Shown: positions 18,997-27,822 of the stretch, piece by piece | Numbering within the stretch: position 1 is the stretch's first letter | How the letters are laid out: each line of letters starts with the position of its first letter | NCBI RefSeq assembly: GCF_009831575.1 | Contig: NZ_WUUT01000003.1 | Coordinates: forward strand, 246,748-310,747 | Direction: 5' to 3' | DNA length: 64,000 nt | Origin: Halovenus carboxidivorans | Lineage (GTDB): Archaea; Halobacteriota; Halobacteria; Halobacteriales; Haloarculaceae | Translations under genes and position numbers: made by a program | Notes under the pieces: model-generated | What the model saw: only the letters and a program-made list of their open reading frames with translations | What the model was told of the DNA's origin: nothing | The model's database searches: none

Positions 18997-19797
18997 TTAC
19001 AACAGCTGAGATTCGGGGAGCGGCTCAGCCCGATCGGCAACGGCGTCGAATCGCTGTCTGCCCCACGACAGGGCGTCGCTGTCGGTCGAAATGACGGAGC
19101 CAACGAGCGCGCCGTCGTCGTGGACAGTAACCCCGACAGTTTCGGTCTCGCCGCCGGTAATCAGATACAGCATATACGGCAGTGAGGACTCTGCGACGCG
19201 CAGATCGAACGACTCGTTGGTGAGCAGACCCTCGACGGCGTCGGTCACGCTCGCGAGCGAAGACAGCGATTGACTCGCCTCCGGGCCGACGACCAGGGTC
19301 ATCTCGGCGTCACGGTCGGCAATCTGCTCGTGAACGAGGTTGATGTAGTTCGATTTGACGACCGGGGAGAACACCCGGACCCGGTCGGCGGAGGAAAGCG
19401 CTTCGACCGCGCCGGCGATCGCCTGTTCCGGGACGTGTGGATCCGCGACGTGGACCGATCCCGTCTCGAACATGAGCGGGTCGATGTGTGCCCCGGGCGG
19501 GAGACAGTCCAAGATGGGTGCCGCTGCCGCCAGTGCGTCCGTCCGATCGACGTGTCGCTGGTAGCTTTCGGTAACCAGTCTCCCCTGTGTCGTAACACGG
19601 TAGCGTCCGTCCCGCCGTTCGACGAATCCCGTCGTCTCGAGGCTGTCGATTGCGCGGTCGACGGTCGACCGCGACACGTCGACGTGGTCGACGAGTTCGG
19701 CTTTCGTCATCGGTTCACTCCGGAGCGTACCGAGCAGGTCGGATCGTTTGCGCACCTGCTCGCGGAGCGCAGGTCCGTCGATCTCCTCACGCTGCAT
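18997..19797 (-). CDS. HTH transcriptional regulator with FilR1-type domain
   Basis: A 266-aa regulator: an N-terminal winged helix (SDLLGTLRSEPMTKAELVDH, DVSRSTVDRAIDSLETTGFV, wing RRDGRYRVTTQGRLV) and a C-terminal domain of about 170 residues resembling the FilR1/methanogenesis-regulator ligand domain found in many haloarchaeal ArsR-like regulators (VRVFSPVVKSNYINLVHEQI, TLVVGPEASQSL, GVTVHDDGALVGSVIST). ATG 19797 begins MQREEIDG; the upstream 14 residues are Cys- and hydrophobic-rich and lie in the A+T-rich promoter. It sits 58 bp upstream of the terpene-synthase-like gene on the same strand, so it may control it. Ligand unknown. Confidence 0.8.
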   Translation of the reverse strand: MQREEIDGPALREQVRKRSDLLGTLRSEPMTKAELVDHVDVSRSTVDRAIDSLETTGFVERRDGRYRVTTQGRLVTESYQRHVDRTDALAAAAPILDCLPPGAHIDPLMFETGSVHVADPHVPEQAIAGAVEALSSADRVRVFSPVVKSNYINLVHEQIADRDAEMTLVVGPEASQSLSSLASVTDAVEGLLTNESFDLRVAESSLPYMLYLITGGETETVGVTVHDDGALVGSVISTDSDALSWGRQRFDAVADRAEPLPESQLL

Positions 19798-19960
19798 TCT
19801 ACATACTGATACGGTCAGCAGACAATTATATTTCAGCATCTGAAACGGCTGTCACCCCCTGCAGATCTGTGCACGCTCTGGCTTGGGACCACCCTCCGTT
19901 TCAATCTGCGATAACTGAGGTAATGTATCCGTCACCCGTAGATGTGCGTAGGTGTCCACG

Positions 19961-20914
19961 ATGTCTGAAGACAAGAAACTGAGCAGACGTACCGCACTCA
20001 AATCGATCGGTGGGGCCGCAGTCGCAGGCGTCTCACTCTCGCTGGCCAGCGGCACAGCACTTGCGGCTGGCTGGGAGTCGGTCGAAACGCCGATCGACCA
20101 GGATGTAAACGACGTCGAATACGCTGCAACAGGTGCATATGCAGCCGCCGATGGCGGCATCATCCTCGAACGGACGACCGAGGGGTGGCAGACGGTCCTG
20201 GACGGGGGACCGACCGGCAACGGCAACAGCCTCAACGGCGCGGCCGTCACCGACGACGGCGACCGCTTCTGGGTCGTCGGCAACAGCGGCGCGATCGGTG
20301 AGTACGACGTGCAGACCGGTTCGCTCAACGACTACTCCGCCCCGAACGACGTGACCAACAACTTCAACGCCGTCGCGGTGACGGGCCAGGCCGGTGAAGC
20401 GAACGTCTACATCGCCGGGGACTCCGGAAAGATCTACTACAGTTTCGACAACGGCGAGACCTTCGATCAGGTCACGCCCGGTTCCGGATCGGAGATCAAC
20501 GGGATCGACTTCTTCGACGACCGCTCCGGCCACGCTATCGACGGGAACCAGGTCGTCTTCGAGACCGACGACGGCTCGACGTACGACCCAATCGGCCTCC
20601 AGGACGCCAACGTCAACCTCTACGGCGTCGACTCCGACGCCTTCGACAATCTGTGGGTCTCCGGCGGCGGCGGCATGATCTTCAACTACGACGGCAAAGG
20701 GTGGACGCCCACAGACACGGGCGACGCCGACCTGGTCGATGTCGAGGTCGAGAGCGGCCGCGGACTCACCGTCGGCGGCGGCGGTGTCGTCTTCGGCTAC
20801 GACGGCACCGAGTGGACCCAGCAGCAGACCCCGACCGGCGCGAACCTCGCGGCGGTGGTGCTGGGCGCTACCGACATCGCTGTCGGTGCCAGCGGCGTCA
20901 TCCTCGAAAAGTAA
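19961..20914 (+). CDS. Tat-exported beta-propeller protein (YCF48/BNR-like)
   Basis: A 317-aa secreted protein. The Tat signal SRRTALKSIGGAAVAGVS (residues 8-25) ends at an ALAAG-type cleavage site with no lipobox Cys. The mature part is a run of about six to seven propeller blades, each built from a W- or Y-containing strand and a G(D/N)SG or DGG turn: YAAADGGIILERT, FWVVGNSGAIGEYD, VYIAGDSGKIYYSFDNGETF, LWVSGGGGMIFNYDGKGW, LTVGGGGVVFGYDGTEW, IAVGASGVILEK. This resembles YCF48/photosystem-assembly-like or sialidase-type repeats. It probably acts outside the cell as a scaffold or binding protein; no catalytic residues are apparent. ATG 19961 rather than GTG 19952. Confidence 0.75.
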   Translation: MSEDKKLSRRTALKSIGGAAVAGVSLSLASGTALAAGWESVETPIDQDVNDVEYAATGAYAAADGGIILERTTEGWQTVLDGGPTGNGNSLNGAAVTDDGDRFWVVGNSGAIGEYDVQTGSLNDYSAPNDVTNNFNAVAVTGQAGEANVYIAGDSGKIYYSFDNGETFDQVTPGSGSEINGIDFFDDRSGHAIDGNQVVFETDDGSTYDPIGLQDANVNLYGVDSDAFDNLWVSGGGGMIFNYDGKGWTPTDTGDADLVDVEVESGRGLTVGGGGVVFGYDGTEWTQQQTPTGANLAAVVLGATDIAVGASGVILEK

Positions 20915-20996
20915 GACGGGCTGTCCTGTTCGCTTCTGCCACTTCGTGGCGCGGGAGGCCAGAAGGGATTTCTTACTGGCCCGAGAACGCCGGGTC

Positions 20997-21182
20997 ATGC
21001 GCGCAAGCATCGAGGTTGAAACCCTCCTGAAGATCATTCTCGCGTTAGTACTCGTCTGGCTCGTTCTCGAGATCATCGGGGAAGTCGTCGGACTGCTCGG
21101 GTTCTTCCTGGGGCCGCTGTCGAACGTGTTCGGGCTGATTATCGTCGTCGTCATCGTCCTCTGGTGGTTCGATTACATCTGA
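20997..21182 (+). CDS. small two-helix membrane protein, unknown function
   Basis: A 61-aa protein starting MRASIEVETLL, then two hydrophobic helices (about 9-38 and 42-57) ending IVLWWFDYI. The ATG at 20997 is in the correct frame and the hydrophobic pattern begins right after it. No cysteines or catalytic residues. Short membrane proteins of this type are frequent and uncharacterised in haloarchaea. It lies 82 bp after the propeller gene on the same strand and 38 bp before the RNA-ligase-like gene. Confidence 0.6.
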   Translation: MRASIEVETLLKIILALVLVWLVLEIIGEVVGLLGFFLGPLSNVFGLIIVVVIVLWWFDYI

Positions 21183-21220
21183 TCGACGGGCTTTTCTTTG
21201 TAATCGCCGTGGGTTAGGGC

Positions 21221-21730
21221 GTGTATAGCCTGAACGTGCCGGTTCCGACCGAGGTCGCGACCGCCGCCCGGGAGGTCGCACGCCGACTCCCACAGGCCCG
21301 GGTCCGCAACCGCGGTGAACACACCCTCGGTGTCAAACGGCTCGCGAGCGACCCGGACGCGCCGTACAACCGGATCGAGGCCCGGACTCGGGAACTGCTG
21401 CGCGGCCAGCCGGCCTTCGAGGTCCGCATCGAGGAGATCGATCTCTTCTCCGACCCGCCGGTCGGCTCCGCGCCGGTCGTCCACTTCGTCGTCGAGTCGC
21501 CGGGACTCGTGGCTCTGCACGAACGGCTCGCGGAGGTCTTCGATCCCGTCGACGACCAGATCGAAGGCGACGGCTACAGCCCACACGTCACCATCGCCCG
21601 CGGCGGTTCCAGAGAGATGGCAGAACGGGTCACTGGCGAGATCGAGCCGATCGAGTGGTCCGTCTCGGAACTGATCTTCTGGGACGCGACGCACAACCAG
21701 CAGATCAGCACTGTCTCTCTTCCCGCTTAG
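21221..21730 (+). CDS. 2'-5' RNA ligase / cyclic phosphodiesterase superfamily protein
   Basis: A 169-aa 2H phosphoesterase-fold protein starting at GTG 21221 (YSLNVPVPTEVATAAREVAR). The second HxTx motif is clear (HVTIAR, about 126-131); the first is degenerate (EHTLGVKR, about 34-41, H-T-L instead of H-x-T/S-L). Family members ligate or hydrolyse 2'-5' or cyclic phosphates in RNA. The altered first motif makes the exact activity uncertain. The C-terminus overlaps the convergent hisA by 4 bp. Confidence 0.75.
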   Translation: MYSLNVPVPTEVATAAREVARRLPQARVRNRGEHTLGVKRLASDPDAPYNRIEARTRELLRGQPAFEVRIEEIDLFSDPPVGSAPVVHFVVESPGLVALHERLAEVFDPVDDQIEGDGYSPHVTIARGGSREMAERVTGEIEPIEWSVSELIFWDATHNQQISTVSLPA

Positions 21731-22452
21731 GCGTCAGCGATGGCCTGCTGTGCTTCGTCGAGCGTGAACTCGCCTTCGTAGAGTGCGCTCCCGACGACGA
21801 CGGCACTTGCTCCCGCATCTCGCAGGGCGAGCACGTCCTGAACCGTCGCCACGCCTCCGCTTGCGATGACCGGGATGTCGACTGCCTCGGCGAGTCTGGC
21901 GACCGGCTCTGTCCGGACGCCGGCCAGTTGTCCCTCGACGTCGACGTTCGTGAACAGAATCGCACCCGCACCGAGTTCCTCGTAGCGCTGTGCGGCCTCG
22001 ACCGGATCGAGTCCGGTGCCTTCCTGCCAGCCCGAGACGACGACCTCCCCGTCCTTGGCGTCGAGGCTTACGGTGACCGCTCCGGGATGGCTCTCGCTGA
22101 TCGTCTCGACGATGTCGGGGTTCTCCACGGCGGCGGTGCCGAGGATCACCCGGTCGATCCCCTGATCGAGAAGTTCGCGGGCGTCCACGGCGGTCCGGAT
22201 TCCGCCGCCGAGTTGGAGGTCCACGTCACAGGCCTCGACGATCGCCTCGATGGCGTCGGCGTTCTTCCGTTCGCCCTCGAAGGCGCCGTCGAGATCGACG
22301 AGATGGAGGGTCTCTGCGCCGGCTTCGACCCACTCCGTCGCCGCCTCGACGGGATCGCCGTAGGTCGTTTCGGTTCCGCGCTCGCCCCCGACGAGTTGGA
22401 CGACCTGTCCGTCCTGCATGTCGACGGCCGGGATCACCTCGAAGTCGTTCAT
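21727..22452 (-). CDS. hisA: ProFAR isomerase, histidine biosynthesis
   Basis: The (beta-alpha)8 isomerase HisA acts on ProFAR, the fourth step of histidine synthesis. About 241 aa from ATG 22452 (MNDFEVIPAVDMQDGQVVQL), the family's normal length; the first catalytic Asp is in PAVDMQDG, and the phosphate-binding half-barrel motifs LGGGIRT and IASGGVATVQD are present. An upstream in-frame codon at 22497 gives a poorly conserved 15-residue extension and was rejected. It lies 41 bp downstream of gar1 on the same strand, so it may be read together with srp19-gar1. Confidence 0.95.
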   Translation of the reverse strand: MNDFEVIPAVDMQDGQVVQLVGGERGTETTYGDPVEAATEWVEAGAETLHLVDLDGAFEGERKNADAIEAIVEACDVDLQLGGGIRTAVDARELLDQGIDRVILGTAAVENPDIVETISESHPGAVTVSLDAKDGEVVVSGWQEGTGLDPVEAAQRYEELGAGAILFTNVDVEGQLAGVRTEPVARLAEAVDIPVIASGGVATVQDVLALRDAGASAVVVGSALYEGEFTLDEAQQAIADA

Positions 22453-22493
22453 ACCGGCAGGTGGCGACAGAGCGTCGAAAGCGTGTCGATTAG

Positions 22494-22721
22494 TCACGTC
22501 CGCGCGTACAGCGGCGACCCGATCAACAGCGCGGGGCGGTCGTGGTCGGCAAGGACGGCCAGATACGGCCGTTCGACGGGGCCGAAGACGCTGACGACCG
22601 TCCCGACGCCGTCGAGGTTCTCGTCGACGATCTCCGTCCCGAGGTCGGGATAGCTCTCGTCGGGACTCCGGACGATCAGTTTTCCCTGCGCCATACGGAC
22701 CGCCTCGCCGATGCGCTTCAT
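22494..22721 (-). CDS. gar1: H/ACA RNP component Gar1
   Basis: A 75-aa archaeal Gar1, which binds Cbf5 in the H/ACA guide-RNA complex that makes pseudouridine in rRNA. The sequence [19 protein letters not shown], then [20 protein letters not shown] and RPYLAVLAD gives the split beta-barrel pattern of Gar1; the eukaryotic RGG tails are absent, as usual in archaea. ATG at 22721 overlaps the srp19 stop by 4 bp (ATGA), so the pair is translationally coupled. Confidence 0.88.
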   Translation of the reverse strand: MKRIGEAVRMAQGKLIVRSPDESYPDLGTEIVDENLDGVGTVVSVFGPVERPYLAVLADHDRPALLIGSPLYART

Positions 22722-22996
22722 GCTCGGATCGCGTCGAGATAGGCCGCGGTGGCCTGAAGCAGGTCGCTTTTGGTCGCGTCGTCGGCTCCCTTGACGAGCA
22801 CGCGACCCCGGGGTTCGTACTCGCGGGGATAGGTCTTCGAGCGTTCGATCACGGCGTCGTAGCCGACCTGCTGGACGGCCTGTGCGATCTCGTCGACAGT
22901 TGGCTCCTCGACCGCGAGATCTAAGGAGACGCGTCGCCCTTCTTCCCGTGAGAGGTCGGCGTCGAGATAGGCGGGCCAGATGACGTTTTCGACCAT
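22718..22996 (-). CDS. srp19: signal recognition particle protein SRP19
   Basis: A 92-aa archaeal SRP19, which binds helices 6 and 8 of 7S RNA and primes SRP54 binding. It begins [20 protein letters not shown], the conserved opening (WP.Y.D...SR.EGR), followed by [20 protein letters not shown] and the [17 protein letters not shown] segment. ATG 22996 was preferred to a start at 23023. Leads the srp19-gar1(-hisA) unit. No 7S RNA gene was recognised nearby. Confidence 0.93.
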   Translation of the reverse strand: MVENVIWPAYLDADLSREEGRRVSLDLAVEEPTVDEIAQAVQQVGYDAVIERSKTYPREYEPRGRVLVKGADDATKSDLLQATAAYLDAIRA

Positions 22997-23165
22997 ACAG
23001 AGGGATGCGGGGCGGCGGTACAAACCTCTTTTTGACTAGCGAGGTCCGAACGCACGTGAGGGCCTCGAAGGGGTGAGCGAGGAGGGACGACTGGGCGGCG
23101 TCCCCCGAACGCATTCCGGATTTCGCAGACGACACTCCCAAATCCCGGCCGGTCGAAGCCGACGT

Positions 23166-23528
23166 ATGGACGACCCCGACGACGGACGAGACGCGCTTCC
23201 CGACCCCGAAGAGGATCCGCCGGATCGAACGCCGACGGTCTCCTGTTCGCGCTGTGACCGGGAGTGGGATCTCGATTACGAACTCGAAGAGCTACACGCC
23301 GGCAACAACGCCGTCGAACAGTTCGCAATGGACCACTACCGCCACACCGGCCACTACCCCGACGACGTGACGCCGTGGCAGGTCGACTGCCGGGAGTGCC
23401 CGAACGGCGAGCAGTTCCTCGGTGAGCGACCGGCGCGGCGGTTCGCCAGGACACACGCCCGTCACACCCGCCACACAGTCGAGCTGACTCCGCCCGAGAG
23501 CGAGACGGAGACGATACAGACGGAGTGA
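23166..23528 (+). CDS. small acidic protein with CxxC pairs, unknown function
   Basis: A 120-aa soluble protein, not recognised. CSRC (about 27-30) and CREC (about 77-80), with several histidines between and after them (DHYRHTGHYPDD, THARHTRHTVE), suggest a zinc-binding fold, perhaps a zinc ribbon. ATG 23166 (MDDPDDGRD) was preferred to an upstream in-frame start at 23073, because the extension is basic and low-complexity and overlaps the divergent srp19 upstream region. Codon usage resembles the neighbours. Conserved-looking but functionally blank. Confidence 0.6.
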   Translation: MDDPDDGRDALPDPEEDPPDRTPTVSCSRCDREWDLDYELEELHAGNNAVEQFAMDHYRHTGHYPDDVTPWQVDCRECPNGEQFLGERPARRFARTHARHTRHTVELTPPESETETIQTE

Positions 23529-23709
23529 GGGGGTGGGACGGCTCGTGTCCGGGTCTTCGAGTGCAGTGTCTCACTTCTCCGCCGGATAATCCACGACAGA
23601 AGGTGATTGGCGAGCCGTACCGTCGCCAGATCACTGTCGACGTTGCCGCGGAAGGCGTAGCGTGCATACAGATCGACTAATTTTTCAACGGAGCCGAAAA
23701 TATGTCGGC

Positions 23710-24075
23710 ATGTCGAAAACTTCCGACGCAATTCAGCATTTCGACGGAGTCACGCCCCGTGTCGTTGCCAACCTGAGCAACACCTCCTTCGACATCGAGT
23801 ACGTTCGAGACGACGTAGAAGGCGAGTACTCGGACGACGAATTCGACGAAGCGTACCAACTCATAATGGCGAACCACGTCACGGGAGAGGATTTCAAAGA
23901 ACTAATCGGAGAAGGAGAGTTCAACGCGCAGACGTTGTTTTTCGACGATATTATCGCGTTTTTCTTTCCCTCGGATCGGTACGAAGGAATCTTCGCGTCC
24001 TTCGACTACGACGAAAGCTTCCCCGTCAGCGAGTTCGTGGAGTACGTCTCCGGGAGTCGAACGGACGACCAGTAG
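23710..24075 (+). CDS. small haloarchaeal protein, DUF7522-like
   Basis: A 121-aa acidic protein (MSKTSDAIQHFDG...). The core SFDIEYVRDDVEGEYSDDEF and the later IIAFFFPSDRYEGIFASFDY follow the pattern of a family of short haloarchaeal proteins that I remember as DUF7522 (a strand, then YVRDDV, then a strand ending in a charged F-S-D motif). No catalytic or metal residues. The start at 23710 follows an A+T-rich promoter (aatttttcaac, about 23680). Local A+T content is higher than in neighbours, which may hint at later acquisition. Confidence 0.55.
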   Translation: MSKTSDAIQHFDGVTPRVVANLSNTSFDIEYVRDDVEGEYSDDEFDEAYQLIMANHVTGEDFKELIGEGEFNAQTLFFDDIIAFFFPSDRYEGIFASFDYDESFPVSEFVEYVSGSRTDDQ

Positions 24076-24134
24076 TTGATTCGCACTGTTGCTGTTCGTT
24101 TGATCGCGGTCTCGTAGTGTCACACATCGGCCAG

Positions 24135-24638
24135 TCAGGCGAGTTCGATCCGCTCGACGAACGGTAGCGATCGAATGTCGTTGATCAACGTCCCCGAGAT
24201 CGGATCGTCGGTGATGACGTACAGTTTCGGTTCGTCGGTGAACTCCGGATCTTCGGTCATCACCTGCCGGATCGACACGTCGTGGCCCGCGATGGCCGTC
24301 GTCACCTCCGCGACGATTCCGGACTCCTCGGCGTCTCTGACGGTGACCGTACAGACCGCCAGATCGAGCACCGGCGCGAGATCCATCAGACTCGGGACCG
24401 CAGAGATGTTCTGAAAGATCGGGCGGAGTTCCTCGTCCGCGAGAATCGCGTCGGTCGTCGAGTCGACGACCCGCCGGTCGACGCCGATCTCGCGGGCGAT
24501 TCCCGTGTTCGGGATCTCGATCCCCCCGGAGACGACGCGCCCGTCGTCGTTGACGGAAAACCCCCGCTCTAACAGCAGGCGAATGACCTCCTGCTGGCTC
24601 GGCGAGTCGGAGAACTTCTGCATGATCTCCTCGAACAT
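24135..24638 (-). CDS. ACT domain regulator of amino acid metabolism (COG2150-like)
   Basis: A 167-aa protein with an N-terminal HTH-like region (QQEVIRLLLERGFSVNDDGR, then NTGIAREIGVDRRVVDSTTD) and a C-terminal ACT domain (DLAVCTVTVRDAEESGIVAE, then TTAIAGHDVSIRQVMTEDPE). This is the layout of archaeal ACT-containing regulators of amino acid metabolism. It stands just before hisB on the same strand with a 98-bp gap, so it may sense an amino acid and act on nearby biosynthetic genes; the ligand is unknown. The start MFEEIMQKFSDS fits family members. Confidence 0.82.
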   Translation of the reverse strand: MFEEIMQKFSDSPSQQEVIRLLLERGFSVNDDGRVVSGGIEIPNTGIAREIGVDRRVVDSTTDAILADEELRPIFQNISAVPSLMDLAPVLDLAVCTVTVRDAEESGIVAEVTTAIAGHDVSIRQVMTEDPEFTDEPKLYVITDDPISGTLINDIRSLPFVERIELA

Positions 24639-24736
24639 ATCCGGACGGTATCGCCGCAGCGTTATATGCGTTGGGCATAGTTGCCCACTACTGCCCGGAT
24701 CTGTTCATTCCTGTACAGTATCCACGGTCGAACCGC

Positions 24737-25324
24737 TCAGAGTTCGCCTTTGGTGCTCGGGGTGTCGGCCCGGCGGTCGTCGATCCGGGTCGCGTCGTCG
24801 AGTGCCCGCGCGAGCGCCTTGAACAGCGCCTCGATCTCGTGGTGTGCGTTCTCGCCGGTGACGGAGGCGTGAAGCGTCAGATCGGCGTTCATCGCGAGCG
24901 AGCGCAGGAAGTGTCGGGCCATGTGGCTGGTCATCCCCCCGACTGAGTCCTGGCTGAACTCGCCGTCGAACTCGAAGTGCGGGCGGCCGCTGATATCGAG
25001 GACGATCCGCCCGCGGGACTCGTCCATCGGCACCGTCCGGTCGGCGAACCGGGAGATGCCGCGTTTGTCACCCAGTGCCTCCTCGAACGCGGCGCCGAGA
25101 GTGATCGCCACGTCCTCGACGGTGTGGTGGTCGTCGATCTCCAGATCTCCGTCGCAGTCGACAGTCAGATCGAACAGGCCGTGTGTGCTGAACGAATCGA
25201 GCATGTGATCGAAAAACCCGATGCCCGTCTCGACTGTCGAGTCGCCGTCGCCGTCGAGATCGAGGGTCACGTCGATGTCGGTCTCGGCGGTCTCGCGGGT
25301 GACTGCGGCGGTGCGCTCGCTCAT
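24737..25324 (-). CDS. hisB: imidazoleglycerol-phosphate dehydratase
   Basis: A 195-aa monofunctional IGPD, the sixth step of histidine synthesis. Manganese-ligand motifs are plain: FFDHML (38-43), IDDHHTVED (63-71), SHMARHFL (133-140) and [17 protein letters not shown] (159-175). ATG 25324 begins [19 protein letters not shown], the expected start; longer upstream reading frames are basic nonsense. An AAATACC TATA-like patch lies about 25 nt upstream on the minus strand. Confidence 0.96.
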   Translation of the reverse strand: MSERTAAVTRETAETDIDVTLDLDGDGDSTVETGIGFFDHMLDSFSTHGLFDLTVDCDGDLEIDDHHTVEDVAITLGAAFEEALGDKRGISRFADRTVPMDESRGRIVLDISGRPHFEFDGEFSQDSVGGMTSHMARHFLRSLAMNADLTLHASVTGENAHHEIEALFKALARALDDATRIDDRRADTPSTKGEL

Positions 25325-25500
25325 ACCCCAACTGAGCGGGGCCTGGTATTTGGCGATTGTGCCTCCCTGCTGAGTTTCTTTACCGATACAGGACTCGGTA
25401 GGCCGACCGGGGGCTTTCCGGTTCTCCGAGTCTGCGGTCGAGGAATCACGGATACCAGCGACCGTCCCGGGTCGACACGAAACACCGCTGTCGAAGTCTC

Positions 25501-25509
25501 TTTTTATCA
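25501..25509 (+). promoter_or_regulatory. TATA box of MBL hydrolase gene
   Basis: tttttatca, 19-27 nt before the ATG at 25528. A GGAGG (25517-25521) also lies between them, so a short Shine-Dalgarno leader cannot be excluded. Confidence 0.4.
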
Positions 25510-25527
25510 GCCCCGCGGAGGGGTGGT

Positions 25528-26517
25528 ATGGAACGGATCGAGCTGTCCAACGCGGCGTTCGAGGGAGACAACAACGCCTACCTGTTCGACGACGGGCCGG
25601 AGACGGCGCTGATCGACACGGGCGACTGGCTGGAGGGGTCGGAGGGGCAACTCCGCCAGGAACTGGCCGACCGGGGGATCGACTTTTCGGATATCGACCG
25701 CGTCTTTCTGACCCACTGGCACGGCGACCACATCGGGCTCGCGAGCGCCATCCAGGCGGAGGGGGACGCGACAGTCCACGTCCACAGCGCGGACGCGCCG
25801 CTGGTTGCCGGCGACGCCGACGCGTGGGCGGAGATGCACGACCTGCAGGAGCGGTACTTCGACGAGTGGGCCATCCCCGAGGACGGACAGGAGGTGCTGT
25901 TCGGCCTGATGGACGGGTCCGCGTACACCGAGAACCCACCGACCGTGACGCCGATCGAAGGCGGAGACACGTTCACGATCAACGGCATCGAGATCGAAGC
26001 GGTTCACGCCCCCGGCCACGCGGCCGGTCTGTGCATGTACGAGGCCGAGATCGACGGCAGCAGCGAGGTCTTCACCGGCGACGCCTTGCTCCCGCAGTAC
26101 ACCCCGAACGTCGGCGGCGCGGACGTTCGCGTCGAACGCCCGCTGGCGAAGTATCTCGATACCCTCGGCCGCATCGCCGAGGCGGAGTATGACCGGGCGT
26201 GGCCGGGTCACCGCGATCCGATCGACGATCCGACCGCCCGGGCCGAGCATATCATCCACCACCACGAGGAGCGCTCCTGGCGGGTCCTCGACGCGCTCCG
26301 CCGACTCGGGCCGTGCAGCGTCTGGACGGTGAGCGCGGATCTGTTCGGCGACCTCGAACACATCCACATCCTCCACGGACCCGGCGAGTCCTACGCCCAT
26401 CTCGAACATCTCGAACGCGACGGCGTGGTCGAACGCGAGGGCGACGAGTATCGCCTCGCCGAGGGCGTCGAGGCCGACCTCGACGCCCTCGATGAGCAGC
26501 GCTGGCCGCTGGTCTGA
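25528..26517 (+). CDS. MBL-fold metallo-hydrolase with C-terminal winged helix
   Basis: A 329-aa zinc hydrolase of the glyoxalase II/beta-lactamase-2-like type. The metal motif THWHGDHIG (62-70) is complete, with a further ligand His in HAPGHAAG (about 159-166), Asp in FTGDALLP and the last His in PGHRDPI (about 230-236). Residues 245-325 form a helical/winged domain ([38 protein letters not shown]), as in human LACTB2. Substrate not deducible (thioester, RNA or lactone). A monocistronic gene with its own TATA box. Confidence 0.85.
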   Translation: MERIELSNAAFEGDNNAYLFDDGPETALIDTGDWLEGSEGQLRQELADRGIDFSDIDRVFLTHWHGDHIGLASAIQAEGDATVHVHSADAPLVAGDADAWAEMHDLQERYFDEWAIPEDGQEVLFGLMDGSAYTENPPTVTPIEGGDTFTINGIEIEAVHAPGHAAGLCMYEAEIDGSSEVFTGDALLPQYTPNVGGADVRVERPLAKYLDTLGRIAEAEYDRAWPGHRDPIDDPTARAEHIIHHHEERSWRVLDALRRLGPCSVWTVSADLFGDLEHIHILHGPGESYAHLEHLERDGVVEREGDEYRLAEGVEADLDALDEQRWPLV

Positions 26518-26561
26518 GCGGTCCGGAACGGTAAACTGGCTGCCGCCCCAATACGGTTGTA

Positions 26562-27821
26562 ATGAGTCCCTCAGAGTCCGTCTCCCGCCGCGAGTACTTC
26601 AAACGGCTCGTCGCTGTCGGCGGGACTGCGGCGCTTGCGGCCTGTCTCGACGCCCAGAGCGAAGCGCCGGACGGCGACACGGTTTCAGTTCCGACGGGCG
26701 ACCCGAGCGAGCGTCCCCAGCGCCAGCACGCGTGGAACGCGGTCCTCGACACCGACGACGCCGGCAACCACCGACTGCCGAACCACCACGTCCTGCTGGC
26801 GTTCGATCTAGCCGGTGAGCCGACGGCCGAGGACGCAGCGACGGTCGAATCCGCCTTCCGGTCGCTCGAATCCGCCTACGGCTACGACACGAACGGACTG
26901 CTCTTTACTGTCGGCTACGGCCCCTCCTACTTCCGGACGGTCGGCGCGGAGGCACCGATCCCGGAGCCGACTGCGCTCACGAGCATCGAGGACCCCGTCT
27001 TCGATCAGTTCGACGGGCTGATCCACCTCGCGAGTGACCAGCCGGATGTCGTGCTCGAAGCCGAATCGGCGCTGTTCGGCGAGATCGACAGGCCCAACGG
27101 TGTCGAGATGGCGGCGACACTGGCGGGAATCGTCGAGCGGACCGAGCCGCGTCGGACCGGTTTTCTCGGTTCCGGACTCCCGAGCGAACGAGCCGACGAG
27201 GTCGGGGGCGTCCCCGACGAGATGCCAGCGGACACGCCGGCGTTTATGGGATTCGAGTCGGGGTTTCGGTCAAGCCAGGCGCCCGAAGACCGGGTGACGA
27301 TTCAGTCGGGACCGTACGCCGGCGGGACGACCACCCACGTCGAGACCCTGGATATGCAGCTCCGGGCGTGGTTCACCCAGGAGGACCACTGGCTGCGCGT
27401 GGCCAAGACCTTCAGTCCGGGACACGCCGAAGCGGGATCGGTCGGTGAGACCGGCGAGAAACTGGGGAGCGCGACGGGAGCCGCGGCAGCCGCCGAGGAG
27501 ACCGAAACGGACGCACAGACAGAGGGGATCGTCGGTCACGCACAGAAGGCCGCCCGCGCCCGGGACGACGACGGGACGGCACCGCTGTTGCGGCGGGACT
27601 TCAACACGACCGACCGGGACGTCCCCGGTCTGCACTTCCTGGCTCACCAGCGTTCGATCGACGAGTACGCCCGCGTCCGCCGCGCGATGGCCGGGGAGGA
27701 CATCGACGGGGTCGGCCAACGGGTCAACAACGGGCTGTTGCAGTACATCTTCGTCGCTCGGCGCGGGAACTTCCTCGTCCCGCCGCGATCCGAGCGGGCC
27801 TTGCCGGCTGTCACCGCCTGA
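26562..27821 (+). CDS. Tat lipoprotein, DyP-type peroxidase-like
   Basis: A 419-aa exported protein. The Tat motif SRREYFKRLVAVGG (8-21) and the lipobox LAAC (25-28) predict a membrane-anchored lipoprotein outside the cell. The body resembles the ferredoxin-like halves of DyP/EfeB peroxidases (HHVLLAFDLAGEPTAEDAAT, FTVGYGPSYF, GLHFLAHQRSIDEYARVRRA). The catalytic GxxDG motif is altered (MGFESGF near 228-234), so haem peroxidase activity is doubtful. Such proteins sit beside P19-like iron proteins in haloarchaea; the next gene, convergent by 1 bp, is one. Possible extracellular haem or iron handling. The family name is from memory (often annotated only as a Tat pathway signal protein). Confidence 0.6.
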   Translation: MSPSESVSRREYFKRLVAVGGTAALAACLDAQSEAPDGDTVSVPTGDPSERPQRQHAWNAVLDTDDAGNHRLPNHHVLLAFDLAGEPTAEDAATVESAFRSLESAYGYDTNGLLFTVGYGPSYFRTVGAEAPIPEPTALTSIEDPVFDQFDGLIHLASDQPDVVLEAESALFGEIDRPNGVEMAATLAGIVERTEPRRTGFLGSGLPSERADEVGGVPDEMPADTPAFMGFESGFRSSQAPEDRVTIQSGPYAGGTTTHVETLDMQLRAWFTQEDHWLRVAKTFSPGHAEAGSVGETGEKLGSATGAAAAAEETETDAQTEGIVGHAQKAARARDDDGTAPLLRRDFNTTDRDVPGLHFLAHQRSIDEYARVRRAMAGEDIDGVGQRVNNGLLQYIFVARRGNFLVPPRSERALPAVTA

Positions 27822-27822
27822 G

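Noticed and set aside
22997-23165. Gap upstream of srp19 checked for 7S (SRP) RNA
   Set aside because: Only about 170 bp, too short for the 300-nt archaeal 7S RNA, and the conserved GGAAG/GNAR loop is not present.
23462-23731. Minus-strand 89-codon frame, looked at as a transposase remnant
   Set aside because: No catalytic DDE residues, no terminal repeats or target duplication; it overlaps the 3' end of the CxxC protein gene and the next promoter.
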